The notes beneath the pieces are model-generated. The model did not search any database and was not told the DNA's origin. It saw nothing but the letters and a program-made list of their open reading frames with translations. A DNA stretch of 64,000 nt from Aurantiochytrium sp. KH105 (Eukaryota > Sar > Bigyra > Thraustochytrida > Thraustochytriidae): NCBI GenBank assembly GCA_003116975.1, contig BGKB01000046.1, positions 433,538 to 497,537 on the forward strand. The letters run 5' to 3'. This document shows, in pieces, positions 33,724 through 44,166 of the stretch. Numbering within the stretch: position 1 is the first letter of the stretch; every line of letters begins with the position of its first letter. The position numbers and the translations under genes were made by a program.

Positions 33724-35211
33724 ATGCTCAACAGGGTCAAGGCGCGCGTGGGAAAGGTCGCTGCACGGGCGCAACCGGCGACCGAGACCGCGCAGGATGC
33801 GCCTGTAGATGTAGGTAATCGGGTTGAAGAGGACGACGACGGTAGCGAGCAAAAAGAGGGCGACAGGTCCGCACTGCAGCAAAAGAAGAAACAGCTCGAG
33901 CACACGCTCAAGCAGAAGCAAAGGCAGGATCCCGGGCAGAATGACACCACCAAACAAACGGCGGAGGCAGGCTCTAGCGAGCACGGCAACGACAACGATA
34001 GCGACAATGGCAATGACAATGACAATGACAATGGCAACGACAACGACGGTGCGGACGCTGCCGCTACTGCTGCCGCCGGTACGAGGGCTCGTTTGTTGAC
34101 AAGCGTGGGAGCGAGCAGATTCCGAGAACGGCAGCAGCAAGGCAAAGTAGTGCTTTCCGAGGCCGCACGTAAGCTTGTTAGCAAATTTGAGCTGCCTCCA
34201 CCACGTGCAAGGACGTACAAAATTCTCTTTGGCGATGAAGAATGGACCTACGTCGGAGCATGGCGAAAAGGCGTGCCTCATGGCAAAGGCGCGGCGACGT
34301 CACCCCACGGGGAACAATACAATGGAGACTGGCAAGAAGGTATTCGTCACGGTCACGGAAAGTACATGTGGATTGATGGCAATGTATACATTGGGGAATG
34401 GCGCGATGGTGATTTTATGGGCAAGGGCAGATACGAGTGGCAGAATGGCGACTGGTACGAAGGAGACTGGGTGAACGGGATTCGGCACGGTAAAGGGATC
34501 TTTTCGTGGAGCAATGGTGACGTCTACAGCGGAGATTGGGTCAACGGAATTCGCCATGGCACAGGAAAGATCCGATGGAAGTCGGGAGCCAAGTATTCTG
34601 GCGAGTGGAAGTATGGTCGACCCGATGGACTCGGCAAGAAACGTTGGGAGAATGGCTCAAAGTATATTGGTATGTGGAAGAATGGACTCCAGAATGGCTA
34701 CGGTGTCAAATTGCACGAGGGCTCGCGCCACGAAGGAGGTTGGGTCGATGGTAAAGCAGAAGGGTATGGTCTCAAGACCTGGAGCGATGGCACCACGTAC
34801 GAGGGGCACTGGCTCCAAGGTTTGCATGCAGGCCATGGAATCAAGCGATTTGAAAACGGCAGCAAGTATGACGGCGAGTGGTTCGCCGGCACGCCCCACG
34901 GCCGCGGAATGCTATTCTGGGCGGATGGCCGATGCTATGACATGGAGTTTGAGCACGGCAAGTATAAGAATCTGCTCAAGTCATACGCCAAACATGGGCA
35001 ATACGCCAACGACTGTCTGGCCGAAGTTGTCCCCTATTGCGAATGCGTCAAGCGCGCGCTCAAGCGACGTCTCAAAGTGGATAATAGCATGTTTTCGGCC
35101 TTGAACTATCCGTACGTAGAGTTGCGGATGCCAAAGAATGCGCTATTTGTCGGTCGTGAGAATCTCCGAGGCATACTCGGTGCTCCGCCTATAAAGCCCA
35201 CGTACGACTAG
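33724..35211 (+). CDS. MORN-repeat protein
   Basis: The 495-residue product has a charged, low-complexity N-terminal region (1-140, with an Asp/Asn run at about 85-115 encoded by GACAAT-like repeats). Ten consecutive MORN repeats follow (about residues 175-405), each of the form Y-x-G-x-W-x-x-G-x-x-x-G-x-G. Examples are YNGDWQEGIRHGHG, YEGDWVNGIRHGKG and YDGEWFAGTPHGRG. An eleventh degenerate unit (YDMEFEHGKYKN) follows. MORN arrays bind lipids or tether proteins at membranes and cytoskeleton, and are common in protist cortical and flagellar proteins and in PIP kinases. No kinase domain is attached here. The C-terminal about 85 residues are unassigned. The ATG at 33724 begins a single exon. 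Confidence 0.85.
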   Translation: MLNRVKARVGKVAARAQPATETAQDAPVDVGNRVEEDDDGSEQKEGDRSALQQKKKQLEHTLKQKQRQDPGQNDTTKQTAEAGSSEHGNDNDSDNGNDNDNDNGNDNDGADAAATAAAGTRARLLTSVGASRFRERQQQGKVVLSEAARKLVSKFELPPPRARTYKILFGDEEWTYVGAWRKGVPHGKGAATSPHGEQYNGDWQEGIRHGHGKYMWIDGNVYIGEWRDGDFMGKGRYEWQNGDWYEGDWVNGIRHGKGIFSWSNGDVYSGDWVNGIRHGTGKIRWKSGAKYSGEWKYGRPDGLGKKRWENGSKYIGMWKNGLQNGYGVKLHEGSRHEGGWVDGKAEGYGLKTWSDGTTYEGHWLQGLHAGHGIKRFENGSKYDGEWFAGTPHGRGMLFWADGRCYDMEFEHGKYKNLLKSYAKHGQYANDCLAEVVPYCECVKRALKRRLKVDNSMFSALNYPYVELRMPKNALFVGRENLRGILGAPPIKPTYD

Positions 35212-35452
35212 TCTTCGAAAAATCAATCCACAATGTCACATTTCTCTTCTTTTCACTTTTCAAACAAAAAAACTGCACAAAGTAGCCTTGCATAGTTGAG
35301 CACAGACGACTCGTAACAAGGAAATAAAGCCGAGACAGTAGAGAAAGCAAAAAACCACGTTCGACGTCGAATCGATTGCTTATTTTATGAAAGAGTATTG
35401 ATTGCAAAACATGAGTTGTGGGAAAAGTTGGTTCTGTGCGCGTTTTCTCTTA
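35212..35452. other. Short convergent spacer between MORN gene and eIF3a
   Basis: This 240-bp AT-rich spacer carries an AATAAA at about 35320 on the plus strand, a plausible polyadenylation signal for the MORN gene. No coding sequence is evident. Confidence 0.55.
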
Positions 35453-38400
35453 CTAACGCCAGCGACCGCTGTCCGCGCCACCGCTGCGACCAAAGGTGCG
35501 CTCGCTACCGCGATCACCACCACCAAAGCCGCCACGACGATCACTAAAGCCTCCACGCTCGCTGTTGCCAAAGCCGCCACGCTCACTGTTGCCAAAGCCG
35601 CCACGGCCACCACCAAAGCCGCGCTCGCTGCGCTCACCACCTTCACCGCCAAAGTTGCGCTCGCCATAGTTGGAGCGGCCTCCGCCAAAAGCAGAGCTGC
35701 CCGGGCGCTCCGAGAAGCCGCCGCGGCCACCGCCAAAGCCGCCACGCTCTCCACGCTCGCCGCCAAAGCCGCCGCGACCACCGCCGAAGCCGCCGCGCTC
35801 GCCTTCGTATCCGGCGCGCTCACCGCCGCCGCGCTCGCCAAAGGCACCGCCGCCGCGACCGCCGCTAAAGCCGCCACGACCGCCGCCAAAGCCACCACGG
35901 TCGCCACCAAATCCGCGACGGTCACCACCAAAGGGACCATCTTCGCCACCACGGTCGCCGCCAAAGCGACCGCCGCTGCGATCGCCACCAAAGCCGCGAC
36001 GCTCGCCGCCAAAGGGACCGTCGTCACCACCGCGGTCGCCACCAAAGCCGCGACGCTCGCCGCCAAAGGGGCCATCGTCGCCACCACGGGCCTGGGCCAT
36101 GCCGAAGCGGCCGCCATCATCCTCGTAGCGCATGGGCGGGCGGTCTGTGGGAGGTGCGTCATCCATCATGGGGCGGCGCGACGGGCCGTCGTTCATGCGG
36201 TCGCCACCGTACTGCTCGCGCTCCGAGCGCATGCGCTCCTCGCGCTCCTGGCGCTCCTGCTCTTCGCGCTCCTGCTCCTCGCGAAGACGCTCCTGCTTCT
36301 GGCGCTCGCGCTCAACACGCTCGGCCTCGGCCTTGCGCATCTCGATCTCCTTGGAAGCCTTGGCGCGGTTCTTGCGGGCACGGTCGAGCTTGGCGAGCTT
36401 GAGACGTCGGTCGCACTCCTCCCAGCGCTCCTGGCGGTCCGCCTCGTACTCTTCGTTCCAGCGAGCCATGAGCTTGTCTTCGAATTCCTTGCGGGCCTTT
36501 TGCATGTGGGCGTAAGTGGCCTTGTTTTCGAGGTTCTTCTTGTGCTCGTCGAGGCTCTTGGCCTTGAGAGCGGCAAAACCCTTTTTGTGGTCCTCCTCGT
36601 CCTTGACGAGACGCTCCTCGTAGAGCTTCTTGAGCTTGGGGATCTCCTTTTCGCGGAGCGCGCGGACGCGAGTGTCCAGGCGCTTGGCGGCGGCAATAAG
36701 CTTCTTCTCGGTCTCGATGGACTCGTCGAGAGCCTTCTTGCGCGTCTCCTCGATGAGCTTTTCCTGCTCCTCCGAGGTCATGTTCTTGCTGAGCTGGCTG
36801 ACATCAACACCCTCGTCGATGAGGCGTTGCTTGAGCTCGAACTGCTTCTTCTCCTCCTCGAGGGCATCGAGCTCCTTTTGGGCACGAGCGTCCTTGTGCT
36901 TTTGCAGGCGCATAGCCTCGGCCTTCTTGCGCGCGGCCTCTGCTTCCTTGCGACGACGCTCGACGTCAACCTTGCGCGCGTGCTGCTCGCGATCGTGGTC
37001 ATCCTTGCGCTTGGAAATAATATCGCGACGGCGAAGCACCTCCTGGTGCGTCTGCGAGAGGTGCTCAAGCACGGTCTTGGCACGTGCGGCGCGGGCCTCG
37101 GCATAGAGCTTGGCCTTGCCCTTGGGCTCCAGCTCGGCGCAGATGGACTTGAGACCACGCGCCATATCAGTGAGAACCCACTGGGTGCGCTGCTCCTCCA
37201 TAATGTCCTCACCGAAGCGGATGCAGCCGGCGGTGTGATCGAGCGTGAGCGAATGGGCCTCAATCTGACGCGTCTTGATCGCCTTGATCAAGTACGACTC
37301 AATGGACATCCACGGCTGGTTGAGGGGCTCCATCATCTTTTGCAAGTACTCAAGTCGCACAGAGTAGTACACCTGTGCGAGCTGGGAAATGACACGGACG
37401 ATAAGAAGCTGCTCAAGAGGCTCCACGTAGTGCTGGAGGCGCTCATCCGCCTTGAATTTGTTGAGGATCGGGCCGGCCTTGGCTGCGAGCTTGAGCGGCG
37501 CGAAACTGCGCTCAAGCTGCAGAAAGAGCACGCGGGTCTCGGGCGTGACGAGCTCGAGGATGCCATCGTCGACGAGCTCCTTCATGAGGGCCTCACGGTC
37601 CGTGGTAGTCTCGAAGCCAAGGAGAACAGCAAGCTTGTTGTTCTTTTGCTTCTCGACGCTCTTGGAGCCATAGGTGGTACCCGCCTTGGCATTCTTGAGG
37701 GGAATGCTCATGGCCGCGAGCAAGACGCAGCTGGCCATCGTAGCGCTTTCCTCGGGTGTGAGACTCTTGTTCTTCTCCACCGAGATCTGAAAGTAGGCCC
37801 TGTAAGCGTAGGCGTGAAAGAGGTAGTTCTCTGCCACGAGAAAGAGATCCGTGAGCTTCTGGTAGTAGGTGGCCTCGAGCTGGCTCGAAGGGCGCTGCTC
37901 GGTTTTCATGAAGATGCTGTGGATGTCCTCGATGGTGCGGAAACCTTCGTTCCAGAGCTTGAGCTGCGAAGCGACCTTGAGCTGCTCGAAGCGGGTGGCC
38001 AGCTGCAGCTCAAGGGCCTCAGGGGGCGCAGGACCATCACGGTCGCGGGTGCGGTTGGTGTGGTTGCGCATGGTGTCGCAGAGCTTGCGAAATTCCACCT
38101 TGCGGCTGTACTCGACGCAGAACTTCATGGTGCGGAGAGCCGTGCGCTGGTACACGTTGGCGAGCTTGTGGTTCCCGCGCAGAATCTCAAGCGTCGACCG
38201 GTACGACTCCCACATGAAGCGCAGCCAGGGCACGAGGACCTCGCGCTCGGTGCGTTCCTTGTTTTGTTCGCTGCTCACAGACTCAAGGAGGATGCTCTCT
38301 GGGGTCTTGTCGTTCTCGAGATCCTCGACGTCGTCGACGGTCTTGCGATCGCAGACGGCCGACATCTCCTTGACGCGTTTTTCGGCCAGATTGAGCATGT

Positions 38401-38674
38401 ACTCAATCACGGTCTCCAACGACTGGGGCGCCTGTACCTGGCAAAGATTGCGATACTGATGCAGGCCCTCTTTGGCCATGAAGTTGTTGCGAGAGTCAAC
38501 GCACAGGTCCATGAAGCGCTCCATCACCTGGATGTGGGCGGGCTGCCATTGTCGGTTCCGCCGCAGCGAGAGAAACTCGTACAGGACCTCGAGGGCCTGC
38601 TTCTTCTTGCCGACCGCGATGAACTCATCGGCGCGCTTGAGCACGTTCTCCGGCTTCACCACGTACCAGCTCAT
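35453..38674 (-). CDS. EIF3A: Translation initiation factor eIF3 subunit a, with FGG/RGG-rich tail
   Basis: eIF3a is the largest core subunit of eIF3 and bridges 40S ribosome, mRNA and other factors. The 1073-residue product begins with the conserved [10 protein letters not shown] and [12 protein letters not shown] helices and [19 protein letters not shown]. It continues through the helical repeats into a PCI domain (about 320-500, including [14 protein letters not shown] and HTAGCIRFG). A long charged spectrin-like helix follows (about 540-840). The C-terminal about 210 residues are a Gly/Arg/Phe repeat ([14 protein letters not shown]-like units, then GGFGGGRGG). In animals this position has acidic DDDRGP-type repeats, so the RGG/FGG composition is unusual. 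ATG at 38674, single exon. A full-length open frame on the opposite strand is a shadow. Confidence 0.95.
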   Translation of the reverse strand: MSWYVVKPENVLKRADEFIAVGKKKQALEVLYEFLSLRRNRQWQPAHIQVMERFMDLCVDSRNNFMAKEGLHQYRNLCQVQAPQSLETVIEYMLNLAEKRVKEMSAVCDRKTVDDVEDLENDKTPESILLESVSSEQNKERTEREVLVPWLRFMWESYRSTLEILRGNHKLANVYQRTALRTMKFCVEYSRKVEFRKLCDTMRNHTNRTRDRDGPAPPEALELQLATRFEQLKVASQLKLWNEGFRTIEDIHSIFMKTEQRPSSQLEATYYQKLTDLFLVAENYLFHAYAYRAYFQISVEKNKSLTPEESATMASCVLLAAMSIPLKNAKAGTTYGSKSVEKQKNNKLAVLLGFETTTDREALMKELVDDGILELVTPETRVLFLQLERSFAPLKLAAKAGPILNKFKADERLQHYVEPLEQLLIVRVISQLAQVYYSVRLEYLQKMMEPLNQPWMSIESYLIKAIKTRQIEAHSLTLDHTAGCIRFGEDIMEEQRTQWVLTDMARGLKSICAELEPKGKAKLYAEARAARAKTVLEHLSQTHQEVLRRRDIISKRKDDHDREQHARKVDVERRRKEAEAARKKAEAMRLQKHKDARAQKELDALEEEKKQFELKQRLIDEGVDVSQLSKNMTSEEQEKLIEETRKKALDESIETEKKLIAAAKRLDTRVRALREKEIPKLKKLYEERLVKDEEDHKKGFAALKAKSLDEHKKNLENKATYAHMQKARKEFEDKLMARWNEEYEADRQERWEECDRRLKLAKLDRARKNRAKASKEIEMRKAEAERVERERQKQERLREEQEREEQERQEREERMRSEREQYGGDRMNDGPSRRPMMDDAPPTDRPPMRYEDDGGRFGMAQARGGDDGPFGGERRGFGGDRGGDDGPFGGERRGFGGDRSGGRFGGDRGGEDGPFGGDRRGFGGDRGGFGGGRGGFSGGRGGGAFGERGGGERAGYEGERGGFGGGRGGFGGERGERGGFGGGRGGFSERPGSSAFGGGRSNYGERNFGGEGGERSERGFGGGRGGFGNSERGGFGNSERGGFSDRRGGFGGGDRGSERTFGRSGGADSGRWR
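35459..36110 (-). repeat. Coding GGC/CGC-rich repeat of the eIF3a tail
   Basis: The DNA encoding the eIF3a C-terminus is a tandem array of short Gly/Arg/Phe units. Early units are of the type [17 protein letters not shown] (two close copies and a third degenerate one). Later ones are GGFGGGRGG and FGNSERGG doublets. The repeat structure suggests expansion by slippage or unequal crossing over. Confidence 0.8.
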
Positions 38675-39038
38675 CGTGCCTGATAGGAAACGAGGGCGGC
38701 GCTGTCAACGCAACGACGGGCTTGCCTGGCTCAATCAAGCTCTTCTCCGTCCACGTCTCCGTCTCCGGCGCAGGAGGCGCGCGGCGCTACGAGGCGCGGC
38801 GGCGCGGGGGGGGGGGCGAGCGAAGGGAGCGCGGAAGGGCGGGCTTCCGGGCGTGCGCGGGCTGCCGGGCGTGGGCAGCTCTGCGCGCGGGCGGTCGTGG
38901 TCTGCTCTCTCTCCGCTCCTCTCCACTCCCGCGATCCTGCTGTTTGTGCGGCTGCAAGCCATCGATCTCCCGCTAGGCCGAACGCTAGCACCCCCTAGCG
39001 GCAGCGGCAGCGGCAGGGAAACTTGGCGCCGCGCCCGC

Positions 39039-39191
39039 GCAAGTCGGAAATGGGCGGCCGCAAGTCGGGAATGGCGGGGCAAGTGGGCTATGGGCTAACT
39101 GTAGGAGGGCGGCCGCGGCGCTTGCAGCGGGAAATGTGTCACTTGCGAACGGCGCATAACGCACTTGCGGCGTGGGCGATAGCCGACTTGC
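39039..39191. promoter_or_regulatory. GCAAGTSGG motif cluster in the eIF3a divergent promoter
   Basis: Forward copies start at 39039, 39060 and 39079, about 20 bp apart (the last reads GCAAGTGGGCTATGGGC). Reverse copies lie at about 39140-39146, 39151-39168 and 39175-39191; the last reads GCAAGTCGGCTATCGCC on the minus strand. The two groups point toward each other with a space of about 45 bp. Distances are about 365-517 bp to the eIF3a start and 217-369 bp to the plus-strand start. Confidence 0.55.
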
Positions 39192-39257
39192 CAGGTGGCT
39201 TACTCGTGCTACAAGTATGGCAAGGAAAGAGCACGTGCTTGTGTGCTCGAAGAAGGG

Positions 39258-39268
39258 GGAAGAAGAAG

Positions 39269-39299
<31 letters not shown>
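39258..39299 (+). repeat. GAA trinucleotide array in a leader region
   Basis: Fourteen consecutive GAA-type triplets occur upstream of the coiled-coil gene ATG at 39408, inside a longer purine-only stretch. It is in frame with the gene, but the first ATG of the product follows it, so it is read as 5' UTR or promoter rather than coding. Confidence 0.75.
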
Positions 39300-39300
<1 letters not shown>

Positions 39301-39407
39301 GAAGAAGGAGACGGAGAAGACAAAGCAGAAATCAACGCGATCCTCGCGGAAACAAGAGACGAGACGAGACGAGAGGAGACGAGAGGAGACTCGACGGAGC
39401 TGGCAAG

Positions 39408-40652
39408 ATGTCGGGCGCGGGCGAAGTCCACACGCCGGAGCGGAGCCAGAAGCTCAAGGAGGAGCAGACGAAACGCAACTCAGCCTTTAAGGAAAACTTG
39501 AACACCAGGCTGGAGCAGTTCGCGCAGGAAGAGCGCGAGACAAAGGCCCGCTTCGAAGCCAACAAGCCCGACGTGGCGGCGCGCAAGCAAGAGGTCCGCG
39601 ATGAGCAAGTAAAGCGTGATAAAGCCTTTACGGAAAAGCGCGAAGCCGCCGTACAAAAGTACTTTCAGGATCTTGAGGAGGCCGCGCCTGCTCGCGAGGA
39701 GCAACGTCGCGAGATGACAGAGTCGATCGCTGCGCGCACGAAAGCGTCCCATGAGGCCCGTGTCGAGAAGGATAATGCCTTCAAGGCCGATCGTGACCAG
39801 CGTGTCAAGGAGTACGTTGCCAGCGAGGACGCCGCCAGCGCCAAGGGCAAGTCCAACGAGGAAAAGGAGGCGCTGCGTGACCAATTTCGCGCCAAGAGCC
39901 GGGCCGATGCCCTCAAGCGTCGCCAAAAGTACGCCGAAGAACAGAGGGCCAAGTGGGCGGCTAGTCTTACCTCTGGCGCCGAGACCTACTACAAGAACAA
40001 AGCAGCCGCCCCAGCCCCGTCGCGACCTCGGAGGTCGACACCGGACTCTGTGGCTGGATCCAACAACGAAGGCAAGGGGGCGGAGCTCAAGAAGGACGGC
40101 GGTGCTTCCCAAGAAGCAGTTGTCCCCGCGCACATTGCGTCGCAGCGCGCTCTGCCCATCTTTATGAGCCGCGGCGTTCCTGTACGAGAGCGCGCAGAGC
40201 CTGCTGTTGACGCCGCTGCAGCCAAGAAGGAAGCTCAAACGGCACCAACGCAGATTGCAGCCCGCAATGCCGAGAAGCGCGACGCACGTGCTGCGCGCGA
40301 TGCCAAATTCAAGGAAGATTATGCGTCCACTCTCCGCGCCTTTCTCGAGGACGAGTCTGTTCGCGAAGAAGAGTCTGCTGCTTTTAGCATGAAGATCGTG
40401 ACGGACCTCAAGGACAAGTTCAACGCTGACGCCGATGCACGCAAGGCGCGCGACGAGAAGCAAGCGGCTGCTCGCCAAGAAAACCTTGCTTCTTTTCTCG
40501 CTCGCGAGAAGGATGATCTTGCTCAAGAAAAGGATGCCAACGCTCAGAAGATCACGGAAATCCAGACGCGCCTTCGCGACCTCGATGCCAAACGTCGTGC
40601 CATGGACGCCAAGTTTCGCGAAGCGCGCGCTGCGGCCGCGGCGGCTCACTGA
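39408..40652 (+). CDS. Highly charged coiled-coil protein of unknown function
   Basis: The 414-residue product consists almost wholly of Lys/Arg/Glu/Ala-rich helix. Irregular repeats have the pattern R/K-x-x-A/K-F-x-x-x-R-x-x-x-V (for example RDKAFTEKREAAV, KDNAFKADRDQRV, ARDAKFKEDYASTL), spaced over the N-terminal and C-terminal thirds. A less structured Ala/Pro/Ser segment lies at about 200-255. No catalytic motif, membrane segment or signal peptide is seen. I do not recognise the family. The pattern suggests a filament-associated or structural protein. The ATG at 39408 is the first in frame after a purine-rich leader. It shares a divergent promoter region with eIF3a. Confidence 0.7.
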   Translation: MSGAGEVHTPERSQKLKEEQTKRNSAFKENLNTRLEQFAQEERETKARFEANKPDVAARKQEVRDEQVKRDKAFTEKREAAVQKYFQDLEEAAPAREEQRREMTESIAARTKASHEARVEKDNAFKADRDQRVKEYVASEDAASAKGKSNEEKEALRDQFRAKSRADALKRRQKYAEEQRAKWAASLTSGAETYYKNKAAAPAPSRPRRSTPDSVAGSNNEGKGAELKKDGGASQEAVVPAHIASQRALPIFMSRGVPVRERAEPAVDAAAAKKEAQTAPTQIAARNAEKRDARAARDAKFKEDYASTLRAFLEDESVREEESAAFSMKIVTDLKDKFNADADARKARDEKQAAARQENLASFLAREKDDLAQEKDANAQKITEIQTRLRDLDAKRRAMDAKFREARAAAAAAH

Positions 40653-41171
40653 GACCGAAACGCTTGATTGAGCGTTCCAAAAAACCATTCTTTACGAGCG
40701 CCGACTCCATCATTGATTGCTCACTCCAGACAAGATTCTTATATGTCCCCCGAAAAATTGTTCGTCCGTAAAGTCATTTTCTGCTGCCGGTCATTTGCTT
40801 TTGCGATGAGAGTACATCAATTTTCTGATCCTCAATTTGCATTCGTCTTGTAGTATGATGTTTTCCATTTGGCAAAAAGCATATACGGTGATCTGTGACA
40901 TTTTGCTTTCACTGACAGTTGATTTTGCGAAAGAGGCCGTCTGTTGTGCTTTCCTAAATTGCTCCACTATCGTGGGAAGCACTCTAGCTGAGCGCTCATC
41001 GTCTCATGTACGTAATAAATGGTCTATTTGGCCGATATGAATGGGAAAACAAAAACTGGCCCATTTTGGCTGGCTGGCTGCCTGGTTGGACGTGTAGAAC
41101 TCCTCCATCCACCAAACTCGCGCGCGAGTGCGAAGTCGTGGCGAGCGCAGCAAGGTCGCGAGCTCGCAAGA
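40653..41171. other. Spacer between coiled-coil gene and MPP10
   Basis: About 520 bp, AT-rich in the middle. It contains the 3' UTR of the upstream gene and the promoter or leader of MPP10. An upstream ATG at 41019 is in frame with MPP10 and would add 51 residues with no resemblance to the family, so it is treated as leader. Confidence 0.55.
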
Positions 41172-43481
41172 ATGGTGTTCACGTCGCTTTGCAGCGGGGA
41201 GCTGCCCGAGGCCAAGGTGCTCGAGTCCCTGCGCGCGTTGCAGGCAGAGCAATTTGGGGGGTCGCGTGAGGAGCTCCGGGATGCCGCTGGTGTTGCGCTC
41301 AAGGGGCTCAAGGCGCTCTTTGACGCGGTCAGACGCGCAGAGACGACATCCAAAGGCGTCAAGGCGCTGGCAGGCAATGGCCATGGCGATATCTCTGACG
41401 TAGACGATGATGACGTCGTTAGCGAGGAGGACACGGATGCCGAGGCAGACGCTTTGCGCACCAAATCTCGCAAGCGCCAGCGCCCGATTGGCTCGGGTCG
41501 ACTCGATGAGCTCCCTGTGGAAGGCTTTGACTCCGAGCAGCTTTGGGCAATGCTCGATATGGAGAACAAGCCTACCATGCGTTATCTAGAAGAGATGCTC
41601 ACGGATCTCGAGTCTGCGAATGAGCAGGCGGGTGGGGACCTTACTCTGCTTGCAAGGACAGTAGACGATGAGGACGACGACGAGGAGGACGAGGATGACG
41701 ACGAGGAGGACGAGGACGACGAGGACGACGACGATGGAGACCTCGCTGCAATGCTCGCGAGAGCGCGCTCCCGCAAAAATGCCCAAAATACCAAAACTGG
41801 TGCCGTGAACGAGGACGAGGACGAGGACAGTGACGCCATGGAGGCTGACGATGACGACGAAGAAGGAGAAGAGGAAGAGGAAGAGGAAGAGAAAGAGTCC
41901 GATACGAACGCGGAAGAGCTTGATGTGCCTACGGAAATGGATGATGACTTTTTCACATTTGCGGACATGGAAAAGTTCACGTCGAGTATGGAGGATGATG
42001 ATGTGAAAATGAAACTGAAGCAGCTCAAACGGGAGGAGAAAGAGAAGGAGAGCGACGCCAAAGATGCGCGAACAAGTCTCGAGGAAGACGACTACAGCGA
42101 CGATGGCGCAGGCGATCATCCCGAAGCAGACGACGATAGCGACGCCGATGACGACGACGACTCTGGTGTCGATCTTGACGCTGTCAACGACGAAGATGAA
42201 GACGACTCGAGCGACGAAATGGCACGCCACGCCACCTTTTCAGACTTTTGGGGAAAGGCCGGTAAGCCCAAGCTAAAGAAGACCCCGCCGACAACACTGT
42301 CAAAGAAGAAGAAAAAGATCACAAAGCTCGATGAGGACGAAGAGTTCGACGATGACGACGACGACGAAGTGGACGAGGAAGAGGAGGAGGAGGTAGAAGA
42401 AGAAGAATCGGATGCCGAGGCAATCGAAGATGTCGATGGCGAGGAGACCGACGCCGCCGCCGTCACCGCCGAACCGGACGTACGTCTTTCAACTCACGAG
42501 AAACAGCAACTGGCGCTACGCGAGCAAATTCAAGAGTTTGAGGATGAGCTCGTTGGAGAAAAGAATTGGGAACTCACCGGTGAAACGCGAGGCAGGGATC
42601 GTGAAAAGAATGAGCTGCTGGAAAAGGGCGCCGACCTGGAGGTCGACTACATTGCGCGACCCGCGCCCGCAATCACCGAGGAAGTGACGCGGAGTCTGGA
42701 GGACACCATTCGTCAGCGCATCTTGGACGCTGACTTTGACGATGTGGAACGCAAGCTTCCCATGGAAAAGGACGCAGACTACAGGCCCAAGGCAGAACTG
42801 TCCATGGAAAAGAGTAAGGTCGGCCTCGGCGAAGAGTATGCCAACGCCTACGAGCAGCAGGTGCTCGGACACGCTTCCGAGACAGACACGGCGCGTACGG
42901 AAGCGCATCAGGAGCTACACAGCCTTTTTACCTCATTGTGCCACAAACTCGACTCGCTGTCGAACTTCCACTACACACCCAAGCCACCAACGCTTGAAGG
43001 CGCCGTGGAGGTCAAGAATACCGCCGCCATCGAAATGGAAGAAGCCATGCCGGTCGCTGTAAGCGCATCTACCCAGGCTGCGCCGGAGCAGGTGCTCGCC
43101 GTAAAGAAGGGTCGCGAAGGTGTCGGCAAGACGCGCGAGGAGATGGACCAGGACGAGCGCAAGGCGCTTCGACAGGCGACCAAAACGGCCAAACGCAAGC
43201 GCAAGCGCATGCGCGATGCGGAGAAACGCATCGTATCGAAACTGAATCCTGGGCTGGGCAACAAGCACGCCAAGCGTGCGGCTGCTGTGACGGCGAGCGG
43301 CGCAACGACGCCTGGAACGGGCGGCGACGACACGAAATGGACCAAGTCTTCGACTTTTTTCGCCAAGATGCAGCAGAATGCAGCCGATGACCAGACGGGA
43401 GGGCACCGCGGCAAGGCTGCACGTCAGTCTCGCGACGACAAGCTAAGCAATGCCAGCAGGACAGCGCAGCTGCGTCTTTAG
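41172..43481 (+). CDS. MPP10: U3 snoRNP protein MPP10
   Basis: MPP10 is an SSU-processome component needed for early 18S rRNA processing and acts with IMP3 and IMP4 in the nucleolus. The 769-residue product has the family arrangement. An N-terminal helical segment is followed by very long Asp/Glu-rich blocks (about 170-330 and 385-430) that alternate with short conserved motifs (MDDDFFTFADMEKF and ATFSDFWG). The conserved C-terminal core follows: QIQEFEDELVGEKNWELTGE, RPAPAITEEVTRSLEDTI, RILDADFDDVERK and the LHSLFTSLCHKLDSLSNFHYTPKP segment. A basic C-terminal tail completes it. ATG 41172 is preferred over in-frame ATG 41019, since the family signature begins just after it. AATAAA lies shortly after the stop (about 43490). 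Confidence 0.9.
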   Translation: MVFTSLCSGELPEAKVLESLRALQAEQFGGSREELRDAAGVALKGLKALFDAVRRAETTSKGVKALAGNGHGDISDVDDDDVVSEEDTDAEADALRTKSRKRQRPIGSGRLDELPVEGFDSEQLWAMLDMENKPTMRYLEEMLTDLESANEQAGGDLTLLARTVDDEDDDEEDEDDDEEDEDDEDDDDGDLAAMLARARSRKNAQNTKTGAVNEDEDEDSDAMEADDDDEEGEEEEEEEEKESDTNAEELDVPTEMDDDFFTFADMEKFTSSMEDDDVKMKLKQLKREEKEKESDAKDARTSLEEDDYSDDGAGDHPEADDDSDADDDDDSGVDLDAVNDEDEDDSSDEMARHATFSDFWGKAGKPKLKKTPPTTLSKKKKKITKLDEDEEFDDDDDDEVDEEEEEEVEEEESDAEAIEDVDGEETDAAAVTAEPDVRLSTHEKQQLALREQIQEFEDELVGEKNWELTGETRGRDREKNELLEKGADLEVDYIARPAPAITEEVTRSLEDTIRQRILDADFDDVERKLPMEKDADYRPKAELSMEKSKVGLGEEYANAYEQQVLGHASETDTARTEAHQELHSLFTSLCHKLDSLSNFHYTPKPPTLEGAVEVKNTAAIEMEEAMPVAVSASTQAAPEQVLAVKKGREGVGKTREEMDQDERKALRQATKTAKRKRKRMRDAEKRIVSKLNPGLGNKHAKRAAAVTASGATTPGTGGDDTKWTKSSTFFAKMQQNAADDQTGGHRGKAARQSRDDKLSNASRTAQLRL

Positions 43482-43610
43482 TTGTCTCTTTAATAAACAC
43501 CAATTCCCTTTTTGATCAACCAAGATAAAATAAATCAAAACAAACGAAAAGTGACTGTTGCGTGGATGATGATGATGATGATGATTTGATGATGATGATG
43601 ATGATGATGA

Positions 43611-43689
<79 letters not shown>

Positions 43690-44166
43690 GAGACGAGTCT
43701 ACTTTATACACGTAATAGATTTCTACAAATAGACGGTATAACGATATACGCGGTAGGCTTGCAAAGGTAGAGCGAGCTCGAGAGGGAACTGACAAAAGCA
43801 GCAAGAGACGAGAAGAAAGAGAACAGGGAAACAATATTGAGTGCTTCGAGATAATAATCGAAGAGAATTCAGAAACTTGAAGATTCACAGCAAACGATGT
43901 GAACGAAAAGAAGAAGAAGAAAAAGAAGAAGAAGAAAGGAAAAGCAGGTCGAGACCTCGTCGGCTCACCTCCTCCGAACTTTCGTCGACAAAGGAAGAGC
44001 CCATAAACGGAGGCAATCGTAATGGAATGGGAGGGTAAAGGGTAAAGTCAGACCTCTACGGTCAATATGTGCGCGGATGATTTCCGTGGCGAATCAAGGT
44101 GAATGAATAAAGCAGCAACAGCCAGATGAAAGATACAGAACACGAAGAGCGAGCGACCCTCTCCAT
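43482..44166. other. Convergent spacer with GAT microsatellite
   Basis: About 685 bp between two convergent stops. The main feature is the GAT array at 43565-43689. The rest is AT-rich and includes an AAGAAG-rich part near 43900-43945. No gene is supported. Confidence 0.65.
43565..43689 (+). repeat. GAT trinucleotide microsatellite with GATTT interruptions
   Basis: A 125-bp array of GAT units is broken by extra TT at regular intervals, giving blocks of (GAT)n ending in GATTT. The first block has seven units. The recurring interruption suggests amplification of a larger compound unit. It lies just beyond the MPP10 3' end. Confidence 0.9.

Larger units (their letters stand above)
38675..39407. 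other. Divergent promoter region of eIF3a and coiled-coil gene
   Basis: About 730 bp between two divergent start codons. It contains a G-run around 38800-38815, GGCAGC repeats near 39000-39015, a cluster of GCAAGT motifs (39039-39191), and a purine-only leader with a GAA array (39258-39299) followed by GAGACGAGAC repeats just before the plus-strand ATG. Confidence 0.65.

Noticed and set aside
35402-38683. Plus-strand open frame of over 1000 codons opposite eIF3a
   Set aside because: It is the antisense of the eIF3a coding sequence. Codon bias and GC content keep the opposite frame open, and its translation is Ala/Thr/Leu-biased without domains.
41019-41171. N-terminal extension of MPP10 from ATG 41019
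   Set aside because: The extra 51 residues have no similarity to the family and end where the conserved-looking helix starts at Met 41172. Left as possible leader.
43565-43689. GAT array as an Ile/Asp/Met repeat coding region
   Set aside because: It falls after the MPP10 stop and polyadenylation-like signal. Frames through it give only homopolymeric peptides.
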